Shown: positions 1 to 8,941, counted from the stretch's first letter. The stretch: DNA of 64,000 nucleotides from LBZV01 sp000993855 (GCA_964492425.1 CAZBKB010000001.1:39104-103103); one strand, 5' to 3'. Notes: a model not told the origin generated them from the letters alone. Program-made: numbers and translations.

Positions 1-1
1 C

Positions 2-997
2 GGTTATTTGGCTTTTTACTCGATTTTAAAAACTTTTTTTAAACGATTTAAATTTTCTAGACAGAGAGAATTGAAGGTGCCATTGCTGCTTTTCTCGCTG
101 ATTATTTTGATATTACCCGTTCACTTGTTTGCGGTAAATAACTACAAAACGGATTCATCTTCGTTTCGTTTGGGAGATTGGTTGGGAAGTGATATTTTGG
201 CGTCGGCTGAGGACCGGGGGATCATTTTTTTGTTAGGAGATACTCAAACTTTTAATACAGAATATGTATATTACACAAGCAAGAAATACTGGGATATTAA
301 GATAATTCGGGGCGGCTCCCTCAGTGACATTGACTACAGGTCAAAGTTGACAAGGTTGTATCCTGATTTAATATTTCCATCAGATTTCTTGGATAATAGC
401 AAACTGCAAGGTGAATACTATATTCGTAATTTAATAGAAAAAAATCGTGAAATGTTTCCGATTTATTTTTATTCTAGCCCAGTGATTATCGACAACTACC
501 GATGGATGCAGACTGGATTATTAAAAAAATTGATCCGAATAGATGAATATTCTTCAGCGGAACTTGTAAAAATTAATGGCGATTTATTTTCTAATTTTGC
601 TTTTAACGATTTTAATTCTGACGGGCAGTATGAGCAGTTCATGACGGCTCATATTAAAGAGAGTTACTATGGCTCTATTATGCAACTTGCTGTCGAGTTA
701 ATTGATAACAATTCTAATGACTTGGCGGCCTATTATTTAAATCGTGCGAAAATGCTAATGCCTGACAGAAAGGATGCTTATGCAGTCTTAGGCAATGAGC
801 TTTTTTTGAAAAAATATTGTGATGAAGCGTTAAAGAATTTTGAAAAAGTATACGAGCTTGACCAAAAGGAATGGAAAGCATTGGAGGCAATTGGTAATGT
901 TTATGGAGATTGTGTAGGAGATCAACAAAAATCCCTTATGTATAAGGCGAGGGCAAAAGATTTAAGGGTTGAAATTGAAGGATTTTCGCTGGAGTAA
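2..997 (+). CDS. C-terminal part of a DUF2723-like membrane protein with TPR repeats (5' truncated by window edge)
   Basis: The frame is open to the window edge, so the true start lies outside; the TTG at position 8 is only the first possible start inside. A basic stretch is followed by one hydrophobic segment (about residues 25-42), then an exported-looking domain with the pattern GIIFLLGDTQTFNTEYVYY, which resembles the part after the last membrane helix of DUF2723 (GT117-like) proteins. The last 90 residues (AAYYLNRAKMLMPDRKDAY, then DEALKNFEKVYELD) are TPR-like. Likely envelope protein involved in sugar transfer, by family resemblance only. It converges on the next gene with one base between the stops. 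Confidence 0.6.
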   Translation, partial: GYLAFYSILKTFFKRFKFSRQRELKVPLLLFSLIILILPVHLFAVNNYKTDSSSFRLGDWLGSDILASAEDRGIIFLLGDTQTFNTEYVYYTSKKYWDIKIIRGGSLSDIDYRSKLTRLYPDLIFPSDFLDNSKLQGEYYIRNLIEKNREMFPIYFYSSPVIIDNYRWMQTGLLKKLIRIDEYSSAELVKINGDLFSNFAFNDFNSDGQYEQFMTAHIKESYYGSIMQLAVELIDNNSNDLAAYYLNRAKMLMPDRKDAYAVLGNELFLKKYCDEALKNFEKVYELDQKEWKALEAIGNVYGDCVGDQQKSLMYKARAKDLRVEIEGFSLE

Positions 998-998
998 A

Positions 999-3188
999 CT
1001 AGGATAAGTAGGCGTTTCTTGACTTCCATATTATGACTATTGATGTTAACAAGGCCGCTAATGTAATAAAGAGTGATGTTGTTATTATGCGTGGCCTGTA
1101 GTCGAACATAATTGAGCTTGTGCCCCTAGGAAGAATTATTGCCCTTGAGTTAGCATTCGCTGGGTATATTTTTGTCTGGTGCCCATCTATAAAAGCTTTC
1201 CAGCCTTTATAGTAACTATCCGACAGTACGAGTATAGAGCTTTTATCCGTTTTAACTTGGATTTCTACCTTATTATTGGTTTTGTTTAACGACAAGATCT
1301 CAGAGTTGTTTTGATCGCCTTCTTGCTTGGGCAGATTTATTTCCTCTTCCAAAATAACCGAGTTCCTCGGATCGTAGTTTTCATCATTTAGAATTTGCGA
1401 GAAGTCCATACGATTTTTTGCGACTTTATAATTATCCACAATGTATGCATTTTGTAAGAAGTCTAAGTTTTCGTACAAGTAGATGCTTTTGTTATTATGC
1501 TCGAGCAATCTGACTAGTCTCCAATTTTTAGCTGATAATTTATAGGGAATTGTTAGATACCGTACGTTTGAGAAATCCAGAACTTTTTCGCTAATATTTC
1601 CGATTTGATATTCTTGCTCATTAAGTTTAATTTGTGATCTTGATAATTGTTCGACTAGACTCATGCGGTTTGGAACTATGCTTTCATAACCGTATAGATG
1701 GGAAATATTAAATTGTAGATTGAGATTTTCGTTTAGAAAATTTCTGTAGAAGAAATAGTCGTTGCTATTTTCCGACCAGCCATTTTTGTAAAACGTATCA
1801 TTCCAAAAGAGGTGCTGTCCAATACTTGCTATCCTATCACTCTGGATTGAATTGGTTATTTCGGGTGGTGATAACCACATATCTATACTGCCAACTTGGC
1901 TGTAAGGTTTCCAAACCCTAAAAATATCAATAGTTACTAAAATTGGTATTAGAACCAATAACAAATAACTAATAATTCTTTTTCGAGTTTTTTTTATATT
2001 GTTTAGGACGAGGGCGCAAATAAGGGCTGCCGAAAAAAATGAAATAAAGAGGAACCTTGACGGTACTCTGAAGAAGCTGAATGGTGGCATGGAGAAAATT
2101 GGATGAAGGGGTGCTTGATGACCGAGGGAGAGAGTAAATCCTAAAAAGAAAAATGCTAAGAGTACTAAGAGTAAATTTTTGTAATTGTTGAAGCTTTTTC
2201 TAAATAATAAGAATAGGCTTGATATTAATAAAACGAACTGAATTATTCCAAAATAGGCGTTACTTTCCCAAAAAATTCCCCAATTCCCTGGTTGCCAATG
2301 AGGGTATGTTCCATATTTAGGATTACCCAAGATATAAGGCTGTATAATTGTTAACAGATTTCTAAATTTGAATGGAAATTGAGTTAGAATTGCTTGTGGA
2401 CTTGTGTCACTAAACCATTTTGAAGTCTTTATTAAGAAATAAGTGGGTATAAGTTGTATAGATGTGATTAACAAGCCAAGAAATATTGTTGCTAGAAATA
2501 AGAGTATTAATTTTGTGTGCGATTTCTTTTCCAGTTTTTTTTGCTTTAGTTTGTATATATAAAAAGCACTCAAGAAAAATAAATTATATGTTGGAATTTG
2601 CGGAGAACCTGCAAAATATTGTTCGGCTAGTACAAACGGTACTATGGTTAAGAAAATTATCCGTTTTGTATTGAAAAATGAGTTTATCAACCAAAAAAGC
2701 CATGGTATGGCAGCCATTCCAAGAATTAAGTTGTAGTGATGATAATGAAGGGTAAAAATTGGTGAGTATGCAAATGTTAGTGCTGCCACAAGCGAGGCTG
2801 ACTTGTTGAATCCGAAAGACCTTGAAAGTAAATATGTACCTGCGGAGACTAAAATAGCGTTTACCACATAACCAAGGTTAAATGCTAGCCAAAACGGTAA
2901 AAAACTGAAAAACAGTAAATTAGGTAAATAAAAGAAACCCATCTCTAAACCATCCAAAACAGGATATCCCTGATAAATGTCCTTTTCCCATAGCGGTAGA
3001 TTTCTCTCATGTAAATTTTTCCACATCAAGTACTGTGTTGGGATTTTTGAATGTATCAAATCGCTTCTACCATAATCTGGGGTGACGTAAATGGATGGTG
3101 TTGGCCAGAAAAGGTTGAAGTGATACCCAATAGAAATCATGACTAGAATAGCGATGGGCCAAAGCTTTTTGAAGTAATTTTTGATCAT
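999..3188 (-). CDS. YfhO-like multi-pass membrane protein
   Basis: About 729 residues. N-terminal two thirds: many membrane segments and a large first loop with the pattern DLIHSKIPTQ and GYPVLDG typical of YfhO-type proteins. C-terminus: soluble domain with YYKGWKAFIDG and NSRAIILPRG, the usual YfhO ending. YfhO proteins act in glycosylation of envelope polymers. An upstream start at 3251 would overlap the dehydrogenase by 59 bases; the ATG at 3188, 4 bases after that gene's stop and preceded by AAGTAGG, is the better start. Last gene of the minus-strand surface-sugar operon. Substrate unknown. Confidence 0.7.
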   Translation of the reverse strand: MIKNYFKKLWPIAILVMISIGYHFNLFWPTPSIYVTPDYGRSDLIHSKIPTQYLMWKNLHERNLPLWEKDIYQGYPVLDGLEMGFFYLPNLLFFSFLPFWLAFNLGYVVNAILVSAGTYLLSRSFGFNKSASLVAALTFAYSPIFTLHYHHYNLILGMAAIPWLFWLINSFFNTKRIIFLTIVPFVLAEQYFAGSPQIPTYNLFFLSAFYIYKLKQKKLEKKSHTKLILLFLATIFLGLLITSIQLIPTYFLIKTSKWFSDTSPQAILTQFPFKFRNLLTIIQPYILGNPKYGTYPHWQPGNWGIFWESNAYFGIIQFVLLISSLFLLFRKSFNNYKNLLLVLLAFFFLGFTLSLGHQAPLHPIFSMPPFSFFRVPSRFLFISFFSAALICALVLNNIKKTRKRIISYLLLVLIPILVTIDIFRVWKPYSQVGSIDMWLSPPEITNSIQSDRIASIGQHLFWNDTFYKNGWSENSNDYFFYRNFLNENLNLQFNISHLYGYESIVPNRMSLVEQLSRSQIKLNEQEYQIGNISEKVLDFSNVRYLTIPYKLSAKNWRLVRLLEHNNKSIYLYENLDFLQNAYIVDNYKVAKNRMDFSQILNDENYDPRNSVILEEEINLPKQEGDQNNSEILSLNKTNNKVEIQVKTDKSSILVLSDSYYKGWKAFIDGHQTKIYPANANSRAIILPRGTSSIMFDYRPRIITTSLFITLAALLTSIVIIWKSRNAYLS

Positions 3189-3192
3189 AGAC

Positions 3193-4185
3193 CTACTTGT
3201 AAATAATATTATTTGTATTGGCTGATTTAATAATTCTTTCTGCAATTTCAAGTGCGTGGAGGCCGTCTTCCCCAGTTACCGGCATTCTTTTTTTGAACAG
3301 TATTGCGTTGATGAAAGCACGTAGTTCGATATAGAGTGGTTCTTGTGCCTGGAAAGCAACCTTAACTACATCTGCTCCAGTAAATGGAAAGTAATTCTCG
3401 GTATTTGTGTAAACATGACTGCTTTGCCTTGAAAATTGCAACTCTTGCGTTAAGTAATTGGCACTGTACATGCCGTTTTCTCCTAAAATTGTTAGATTTC
3501 GTGCCTTTATAGGATGTAACCAACTTACCTCGAGAAGCCCTATCGTTCCCGACTTGAATCTTAGAAGCGCTGACATCAAGTCTTCTTTTTTATGAAACTT
3601 GGTTAGGCCTTCTGCGTACAGTCGTACAATTGGCTCGCCAAGTAAATATTGCATAACATCTATATCGTGAGTGGCAAGATCAATGACAACTGATACATTA
3701 TTTTGTGACATGACAGGTGGAGAAAAACGCTGTGTATGTATTTTAATTATTTTACCTATTTCGCCTGATTTAATTCTTAACTTGATTTCATTTACAACCG
3801 GGTTAAACCTCTCAATGTGTCCGATCATCATGGGTGTATGGCTTACTTTTGCGAGTTTGGTAAGTTTTTTGGCCTCCGTGAGCGTTTCGCAAATAGGTTT
3901 TTCTATAAAAGTCACCAGTTTTCTCTTTATACATTCCGTTGCTGTTTTGTAATGCAGTGGTGTTGGCATACAAATTGTTATGGCATCTAGCTTCTCGTTT
4001 TCGAGAAGCTTGGTGTAGTTTGTGTATCCTCTTACTTTATATTGTCTTGCGATCTTTTGGGTTTTTTCCTGATCAACGTCACAAACTGCTATTAAGTTAA
4101 CATCTGGAAGAGAGGACAAAATCTTTATATGATTTCTTCCCATATACCCGATACCAATAACGGCAATATTTACCTGTGATTTCAT
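3193..4185 (-). CDS. Gfo/Idh/MocA-family NAD(P)-dependent sugar dehydrogenase
   Basis: Rossmann start VIGIGYMGRNH, then the family signature EKPIC near residue 95 (catalytic Lys) and GHIERFNP. Length 330 is normal. Start overlaps the upstream acyltransferase stop by 4 bases, so translation is probably coupled. Neighbours are a hexapeptide acyltransferase and a UDP-GlcNAc 2-epimerase; that trio matches WlbA, WlbB and WlbD of the UDP-diacetamido-mannuronate pathway, in which WlbA oxidises C3 of UDP-GlcNAcA. The aminotransferase (WlbC) is not in the window, so the exact substrate is inference. Confidence 0.8.
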   Translation of the reverse strand: MKSQVNIAVIGIGYMGRNHIKILSSLPDVNLIAVCDVDQEKTQKIARQYKVRGYTNYTKLLENEKLDAITICMPTPLHYKTATECIKRKLVTFIEKPICETLTEAKKLTKLAKVSHTPMMIGHIERFNPVVNEIKLRIKSGEIGKIIKIHTQRFSPPVMSQNNVSVVIDLATHDIDVMQYLLGEPIVRLYAEGLTKFHKKEDLMSALLRFKSGTIGLLEVSWLHPIKARNLTILGENGMYSANYLTQELQFSRQSSHVYTNTENYFPFTGADVVKVAFQAQEPLYIELRAFINAILFKKRMPVTGEDGLHALEIAERIIKSANTNNIIYK

Positions 4186-4742
4186 GGACTGATTTTGTAT
4201 GATTTTTTACAGGTGTGGCAGTAGTATTTATTTTTTTCTAATCCTTTTAGGTTATGGCCGTTTTTGCAAACATAGCCGATTAGTTTTGCCGGATTTCCTG
4301 CAAGTTTTGAATAGCTTGGAATAGAATAGGTTACTACACTACCTGCACCTATAAGCGAATATTTGCCAATAGTGACATTGGGCAAGAGAATGGCGCCTGC
4401 ACCAATTGACGAGCCTTTTTTAATGATGATTGTGCCGCTTTGCCAATCTTTTTTTGTCTTTAACTTGCCAAGTTTTGCTGCTCTTGGATATTTGTCATTA
4501 ACGAGGCAGGCATTTGGGCCGATAAAAACCTCATTTTCTATTATCGTTTTAAAAAATATTTGAGCGTTATTTTGTATTTTAACGTTAGACCCGATTTTTA
4601 CATCATGGTCGATGTACACATTTTTTCCAATAATGCAACTGGATCCGATTGTTGCACCCTCTCTAATCTGGGTTTGCGACCAAATCGTTACATTTTTGCC
4701 TATTTTTGCTTTTCGGGATATATCTGCAGTTTCATGTATCAT
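4182..4742 (-). CDS. Left-handed beta-helix acyltransferase with C-terminal zinc-ribbon-like tail
   Basis: Hexapeptide repeats run from residue 10 to 150 (IGKNVTIW, IGSSCIIGKNVYI, IGAGAILLPNVTIGK, IGAGSVV), giving the WlbB/WbpD-type N-acetyltransferase fold. Residues 158-182 add an unusual tail with four potential metal ligands, CKNGH then CHTCKK. Overlaps both neighbours by 4 bases. Probable job: acetyl-CoA-dependent acetylation of a UDP-amino sugar for a surface glycan. The tail could bind Zn and the protein partner; that is inference. Confidence 0.8.
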   Translation of the reverse strand: MIHETADISRKAKIGKNVTIWSQTQIREGATIGSSCIIGKNVYIDHDVKIGSNVKIQNNAQIFFKTIIENEVFIGPNACLVNDKYPRAAKLGKLKTKKDWQSGTIIIKKGSSIGAGAILLPNVTIGKYSLIGAGSVVTYSIPSYSKLAGNPAKLIGYVCKNGHNLKGLEKNKYYCHTCKKSYKISP

Positions 4743-5791
4743 ACGAGAAATTTGAGTAATATTTTAACAATTTTTTCTGATGCGTGACCATCGCCGTAAA
4801 GGTGTTGGTGCTTTTTGGGAATGTGTGGGTTCATCGAGTGCTTTAAAATTAGTTTTTCATTGCACTTTACAAGATGGTTCCATTTAGAATTAACTGTTTC
4901 TTGCCATTCTGTTGTGGATCTTAGAGTAATGCAGGGCGTTTTGAGCCAATAAGCTTCTTTTTGTATGCCGCCAGAATCTGTTAAGACAGCCTTAGCCATT
5001 TTTATAAGTGTTAGTGTTTGTGAAAAAGGTAACGGTTTCAATAACTTTATATTATGGCCTATTTTGACATTTACCAGTAGCCTGCCAGTTTTTGGATGCA
5101 TAGGAAAGATGACAGTCTTTTTGAGTTTTGTAAGTATTGTAAGTAGTTTTTCTAAGCGTTTTAGGCTAAGTGTATTTTCCTGTCTGTGGATTGTTAAAAG
5201 GTAAAAACCTTTTGGTTTTATCTGGAGGGTTGTGGGTATTTCTGTTTCTATTTTCGTTTTTTTAAAAATATCGTAATTTATGTCCCCTGTTAAAAATACG
5301 TTATTGTTGACCCCCTCCTTTTTTAAGCATTCGACAGAATATTTGGAAGAACAAAAAAGGATTGATGAGATATGGTCACAAATAATTCTGTTGACCTCTT
5401 CCGGCATTGTTTTATCATAACTTCTCATACCGGCTTCTATATGGCCCACTAGCATGTTTGACTTGACAGCTGCAACTGCTCCTCCCAATGTAGAGTTTGT
5501 GTCCCCATATACTAGTGTGAAAGATGGGTTAATTTTTGATAAGGCTACTGCACATTTTTTGATAATGTTTGCGGTTTGTAATGCAGAAGAGGATGAACCA
5601 ATTGACAAATTCCAATTTGGTTTGGCAATTTTCAACTCTTTAAAAAAATTATTGGCCATTAAGTTATCGTAATGCTGGCCGGTGTTAATTATTTGGTGAT
5701 TAAAATGTTTAGCCAGATGTGGTGCGATGGCGGCAAGTTTTATGAATTCAGGGCGGGTGCCAACAACCGATACTATTGTTTTTTTAATCAT
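4739..5791 (-). CDS. wecB: UDP-N-acetylglucosamine 2-epimerase, non-hydrolysing
   Basis: 350 residues, full length. Motifs in order: GTRPEFIKLA, TGQHYDNLM, YGDTNSTLGGA, HIEAGMRSYDKTMPEEVNR, LTIHRQEN, and TDSGGIQKEAYWL, all hallmarks of the WecB/MnaA family (GT-B fold). Interconverts UDP-GlcNAc and UDP-ManNAc (or the diacetamido uronate if the pathway is Wlb-like). Overlaps the GT2 stop and the acyltransferase start by 4 bases each, so it sits mid-operon. Confidence 0.92.
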   Translation of the reverse strand: MIKKTIVSVVGTRPEFIKLAAIAPHLAKHFNHQIINTGQHYDNLMANNFFKELKIAKPNWNLSIGSSSSALQTANIIKKCAVALSKINPSFTLVYGDTNSTLGGAVAAVKSNMLVGHIEAGMRSYDKTMPEEVNRIICDHISSILFCSSKYSVECLKKEGVNNNVFLTGDINYDIFKKTKIETEIPTTLQIKPKGFYLLTIHRQENTLSLKRLEKLLTILTKLKKTVIFPMHPKTGRLLVNVKIGHNIKLLKPLPFSQTLTLIKMAKAVLTDSGGIQKEAYWLKTPCITLRSTTEWQETVNSKWNHLVKCNEKLILKHSMNPHIPKKHQHLYGDGHASEKIVKILLKFLV

Positions 5792-6516
5792 TCAAGTTGA
5801 CCGCGTGCAAACTCAAAATAGAGTTTTAAGTGATTTTTAATGCTGTTTATGAGGTGCATTTTACTTGAGCCTTTCCTTTTAGTCCAATCTACTTTTGATG
5901 CAATTTCGATAAATTGATATCCAAGTTTGTTTATTCTTATCAGCAGTTCTACGACTGAGGGAAATCCATCATGGGAGATAAATTCGTTTTTGTAATGTTT
6001 CTTTAGGTCGATTAAGATATTTGCCGGATATACTCTATAAAATGAGGAATATGTTTTGACTCCTTTTATTCTAAAAATTAACGAGTCGAGGATTGATGCT
6101 ACTCTGCTTAGGAAAATTCTGTAGCCTGTAACACCAATAAATGATCCTCCTTGCGCGTGAGGTGATGCCAGCGCTACTTTACCGGTTTTTGCAATCGTGA
6201 TTAAACTATTTAAAATTTTGTAGTCAGTAGTGTTATCGGCTTCCATTGTAACGACTATGTCTTTGTTTTTTAACTTGGGAATTACAAAATTGAATCCATA
6301 TTTAAAAGCGTAACCCGCTCCACGGTTATTGTCATAACCAATCCTTATTATGGGGAATTTATTTTTAAGCGTCCTTGTAATTTCTTTTGTGTTGTCGCTT
6401 GACCCGTCGTCTATTAAATAGATTTTATTGTTCCCTTTTAAAAATGTGCTTATATTTTTTACTAAACCCTGTAAATTTGCGGCTTCGTTAAATGAAGGAA
6501 TTAATATGTAAATCAT
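5788..6516 (-). CDS. Family 2 glycosyltransferase (dolichol-phosphate mannosyltransferase-like)
   Basis: Starts IYILIPSFNEAANL, followed by the nucleotide-binding IDDGSSDNT and the divalent-metal region VTMEADNTTD. GT-A fold, 242 residues, no obvious C-terminal membrane helix. First gene of the minus operon ending at 999; overlaps wecB by 4 bases. Likely transfers a sugar from a nucleotide donor to a lipid carrier or glycan; acceptor unknown. Confidence 0.85.
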   Translation of the reverse strand: MIYILIPSFNEAANLQGLVKNISTFLKGNNKIYLIDDGSSDNTKEITRTLKNKFPIIRIGYDNNRGAGYAFKYGFNFVIPKLKNKDIVVTMEADNTTDYKILNSLITIAKTGKVALASPHAQGGSFIGVTGYRIFLSRVASILDSLIFRIKGVKTYSSFYRVYPANILIDLKKHYKNEFISHDGFPSVVELLIRINKLGYQFIEIASKVDWTKRKGSSKMHLINSIKNHLKLYFEFARGQLE

Positions 6517-6558
6517 AGAATTTTAATATTATAAGTTAAAGCAAAATTATTCAATGCT

Positions 6559-6806
6559 TTAGAGTGAAGCCAACTTAACAATTTTACCTCTATTCTTTTT
6601 GCCCTTTTTGATGATGAAAATTGCCCGATATTTTTTATCTATCTAAAAGAGTATATTCTTAAGTGTTTGGGTTTTAAAATTTCTGTGTTGAGGGATGGGT
6701 GTTTTGGGTTTTGTTGTAGGAGTGAGAGTTGTTTCTTAAATTTTTTCTGTAGATTACGTTTTTTAAGGTATACAAGAAAATCACTTCTTAGTTCTTCACT
6801 TTGCAT
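6559..6806 (-). pseudogene. RelE-family toxin with a one-base frameshift
   Basis: An ATG at 6806 begins MQSEELRSDFLVYLKKRNLQ and reads KKFKKQLSLLQQNPKHPSLN, then IYSFR, and hits TAG at about 6653. One frame over, with no gap, the protein resumes DKKYRAIFIIKKGKKNRG, the normal continuation of a RelE toxin, to TAA at 6559-6561. Restoring a single A before TAGATAAA rejoins both halves. The gene overlaps the 3' end of the RHH antitoxin, the expected operon order. Either a dead toxin with a surviving antitoxin, or an assembly error. Confidence 0.7.
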
Positions 6807-7059
6807 AGGCCGATGATTTTTTGAGGCCGGAAGTTACGCTTTTTATAAAGTTCTGGGAGTATTTGCCTGTTTTTGCCAAATCCAGTGCTATTTTTTCCAA
6901 TTGCATGGGTTTAAATTCTTCAAGTTCAAAATCCGCTTGCATATTTTGCCTCAAAAGATTTCTTATAAATTCTGACCTTGTTGCAAAACCCTGGTCTTTT
7001 GCTTTTTGGTCCAGCTTTTTGGCTATTTTCTCAGGTAGTGATATTGTTACCGTTGTCAT
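6796..7059 (-). CDS. Ribbon-helix-helix antitoxin
   Basis: 87 residues. N-terminal RHH domain: beta strand TTVTISLP, helix KIAKKLDQKAKD, then RSEFIRNLLRQ. The C-terminal half would bind the toxin. The ATG at 7059 is preferred over 7068 because a -35/-10 pair (7090-7095, 7067-7072) would put the -10 box on the upstream ATG and leave 7 nt before 7059. Followed by the broken RelE gene; RHH proteins of this type repress their own operon. Confidence 0.75.
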   Translation of the reverse strand: MTTVTISLPEKIAKKLDQKAKDQGFATRSEFIRNLLRQNMQADFELEEFKPMQLEKIALDLAKTGKYSQNFIKSVTSGLKKSSAYAK

Positions 7060-7066
7060 TGTTAAC

Positions 7067-7095
7067 ATTTAATAATAATTGTTACTTATTGTCAA
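7067..7095 (-). promoter_or_regulatory. Predicted promoter of the RHH/RelE module
   Basis: On the minus strand TTGACA (7095-7090), a 17-base spacer, then TTAAAT (7072-7067), 7 bases before the ATG at 7059. This implies a leaderless or nearly leaderless mRNA. The surrounding TTGTTAAC elements could be operator half-sites. Confidence 0.45.
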
Positions 7096-7150
7096 TAAAT
7101 CACTATATTTAACAATTGAAATAGATACTTGCTTGGTTTATTCTAGAGTC

Positions 7151-7252
7151 ATGTTTCTTTATTTGGTCTTATTTTTTATTCTAGGCAGCGCGATTGGCAG
7201 TTTTTTGAATGTGGTAGTGGGTGGAATCGTGGAGCTAACGATTTTTTTCTAA
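7151..7252 (+). pseudogene. 5' fragment of a prepilin peptidase gene
   Basis: Reads MFLYLVLFFILGSAIGSFLN, then VVVGG and 8 unrelated residues before TAA. The first 26 residues nearly match the start of the intact prepilin peptidase at 8120 (ILYLILFFVLGSAVGSFLN), with many silent differences. The fragment stops matching where the HepT gene's 3' end begins (7235), so the HepT-MntA module lies between a partial and a complete copy of the same gene start. Confidence 0.75.
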
Positions 7253-7660
7253 AATTTTGAGTATTTGTGCCGCAAAATTGCGGAGATCTGTAATGTTTTC
7301 TTTATAATCTGCAAAAAGCAGGGAATAATCAAAATCATTGTATCCGTGAACAACACGATTTCTAAAGTCAGCAGCCTTACCCATTTTTTTTGCCAACTTG
7401 TCGTCTATTATTGATCGTTCACCAAGGAGCAAGAAAGCGTCTTTTGCAGTTTCTTTGTGTGGTAAGTTGGACTCAGCAATTACGTGTGCAGCTATGTCGA
7501 TTGCAGTTTCTACGGCTTGTTGAAGACGAAAGGTTACCAAATCATGAATGTCTTCGTCTTTGATGAAAGACTGCTGGTTAAATTCCATTTGTTCAATTCT
7601 CGTGAGATGTTGATTTAGAAAGTCTAGTTTTTTAAGAATCAGAGTTTTATCAATTGGCAT
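7235..7660 (-). CDS. hepT: HepT-like HEPN ribonuclease toxin
   Basis: 141 residues, helical, with the DUF86/HepT catalytic signature Rx4HxY visible as RNRVVHGY near residue 107. The ATG at 7660 overlaps the end of mntA by 11 bases; the alternative TTG at 7669 is less likely. HepT cleaves RNA and is silenced when the adjacent MntA nucleotidyltransferase AMPylates the Tyr of this motif. All key residues are present, so the toxin should be active. Confidence 0.85.
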   Translation of the reverse strand: MPIDKTLILKKLDFLNQHLTRIEQMEFNQQSFIKDEDIHDLVTFRLQQAVETAIDIAAHVIAESNLPHKETAKDAFLLLGERSIIDDKLAKKMGKAADFRNRVVHGYNDFDYSLLFADYKENITDLRNFAAQILKILEKNR

Positions 7661-8060
7661 AAGGGGCAAGTTTGTCTTTCAGGAACTTATTATAAGTGTT
7701 TCTTATATAAGCGGTATCATAGTAATTGTGAATGGTAAAAGCTTCAAAATTGTTTTTGTCCCTTCGTGATTTTTCGTAAATTAATTCCCCTTTTGTGATA
7801 ATTTGGAAGAGAAATATAGGAGAGGACGTTTTATCTACAGTTGACAAATCTAGGTCTTTTGGGAAGTTTAGGTGCTTGACTAATTCGTAGACTTTGTTTG
7901 AGTCCATAATTCTCTTGTTGCGAACTACCACGACCAGGTCGAAGTCACTTTCGGCAGTTGTCTTTTTTGTGACAGTTGACCCTATGACATAAGCTGTCAG
8001 AATTTCCGGCTCTTTTTTAAAAATCGTCTTGATTTGGTCGTATAGTTTATTGTTTGCCAT
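7650..8060 (-). CDS. mntA: MntA-like minimal nucleotidyltransferase antitoxin
   Basis: 136 residues. Carries the minimal nucleotidyltransferase motif GSx10DxD (GSTVTKKTTAESDFDL, residues 27-42), the site that binds ATP and metal. Partner of hepT downstream with overlapping frames; in this module the transferase neutralises the HEPN toxin by AMPylation. Start ATG at 8060; a TAAAAT box lies about 15 bases upstream. Divergent from pilD, with only 59 bases between the two starts. Confidence 0.85.
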   Translation of the reverse strand: MANNKLYDQIKTIFKKEPEILTAYVIGSTVTKKTTAESDFDLVVVVRNKRIMDSNKVYELVKHLNFPKDLDLSTVDKTSSPIFLFQIITKGELIYEKSRRDKNNFEAFTIHNYYDTAYIRNTYNKFLKDKLAPYAN

Positions 8061-8119
8061 ACGAGGTAAATTTTATCATTATTGCTAATGCTTTAAAAGC
8101 CACGTTATTATCGAGAAGT

Positions 8120-8890
8120 ATGATTCTATATCTTATTCTATTTTTCGTTCTCGGTTCTGCAGTTGGCAGTTTTTTGAATGTGGTTGTTGACAGAACAATC
8201 CGGGGTGAGGGAATTTTGGGGAGATCTTATTGTGAGTATTGCCGCGCGACTTTAAAAACTCCCGATCTTATCCCTATTATTAGCTTTATTGCTCTTGGGG
8301 CACGTTGCAGGTATTGTAAAAAACCGTTGAGTTGGCAGTATATAGCGGTTGAAGGTGTAACTGCTGTCTTGTTCACTTTGGCCTTTTGGGTTCTGATTGC
8401 TGGCAACAGTTTTAATATTTTCAATCTTTTATTTTGGTTTGTGATTATATCTGTTTTGGTAGTAGTTGCTACTGTCGACTTTAAGTTTTCGCTAATTCCC
8501 ACAAGCTTTGTTTATGCTATTTCCCTAATCTCGCTATTTTATGTTTATTTTTCTTTCCCCTCCCCTGTATTTATTGATCATATAATTGCGGCTTTTGGGG
8601 CGGCGTTGTTTTTTCTTTTAATAGTTATTGTTACTTTTGGGCGCGGTATGGGTCAGGGTGACATTGTGCTGGCGTTTTTTATGGGGATGGTTTTAGGTCT
8701 GAGGGTAACAATACTTTCACTTTTTTTGGCATTTTTGGTAGGTGCGGTTGTTTCTGTAATTCTTGTAGTTTTGGGCAGAAAAAAGTTTGGCAATACGATA
8801 CCTTTTGGCCCTTTTTTGATATTAGGTTTCTTTATATCTTTATTTTGGGGAGAACAGATTCTAACTTACTACTTTAAAATGTTATATTAG
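8120..8890 (+). CDS. pilD: Prepilin peptidase (type IV leader peptidase)
   Basis: 256 residues, multi-pass membrane aspartic protease. N-terminal GSFLNVVVDR, then the cytoplasmic zinc loop with CEYC and CRYC pairs, then catalytic Asp regions TVDFKFSLIP and GMGQGDIVLA (GxGD). An upstream start at 8054 adds 22 unlike residues; the ATG at 8120 aligns with the fragment at 7151. Heads pilus locus 1 and should process and N-methylate the pseudopilins of both loci. Confidence 0.92.
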   Translation: MILYLILFFVLGSAVGSFLNVVVDRTIRGEGILGRSYCEYCRATLKTPDLIPIISFIALGARCRYCKKPLSWQYIAVEGVTAVLFTLAFWVLIAGNSFNIFNLLFWFVIISVLVVVATVDFKFSLIPTSFVYAISLISLFYVYFSFPSPVFIDHIIAAFGAALFFLLIVIVTFGRGMGQGDIVLAFFMGMVLGLRVTILSLFLAFLVGAVVSVILVVLGRKKFGNTIPFGPFLILGFFISLFWGEQILTYYFKMLY

Positions 8891-8941
8891 TATATGTCTA
8901 GCGTTTACGTTTGGCGATAAACGACTAAAGACTAGCGTAAA

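Noticed and set aside
8054..8119. Longer N-terminus for prepilin peptidase
   Set aside because: The extra 22 residues are unlike the family, and the 7151 copy begins at the later Met.
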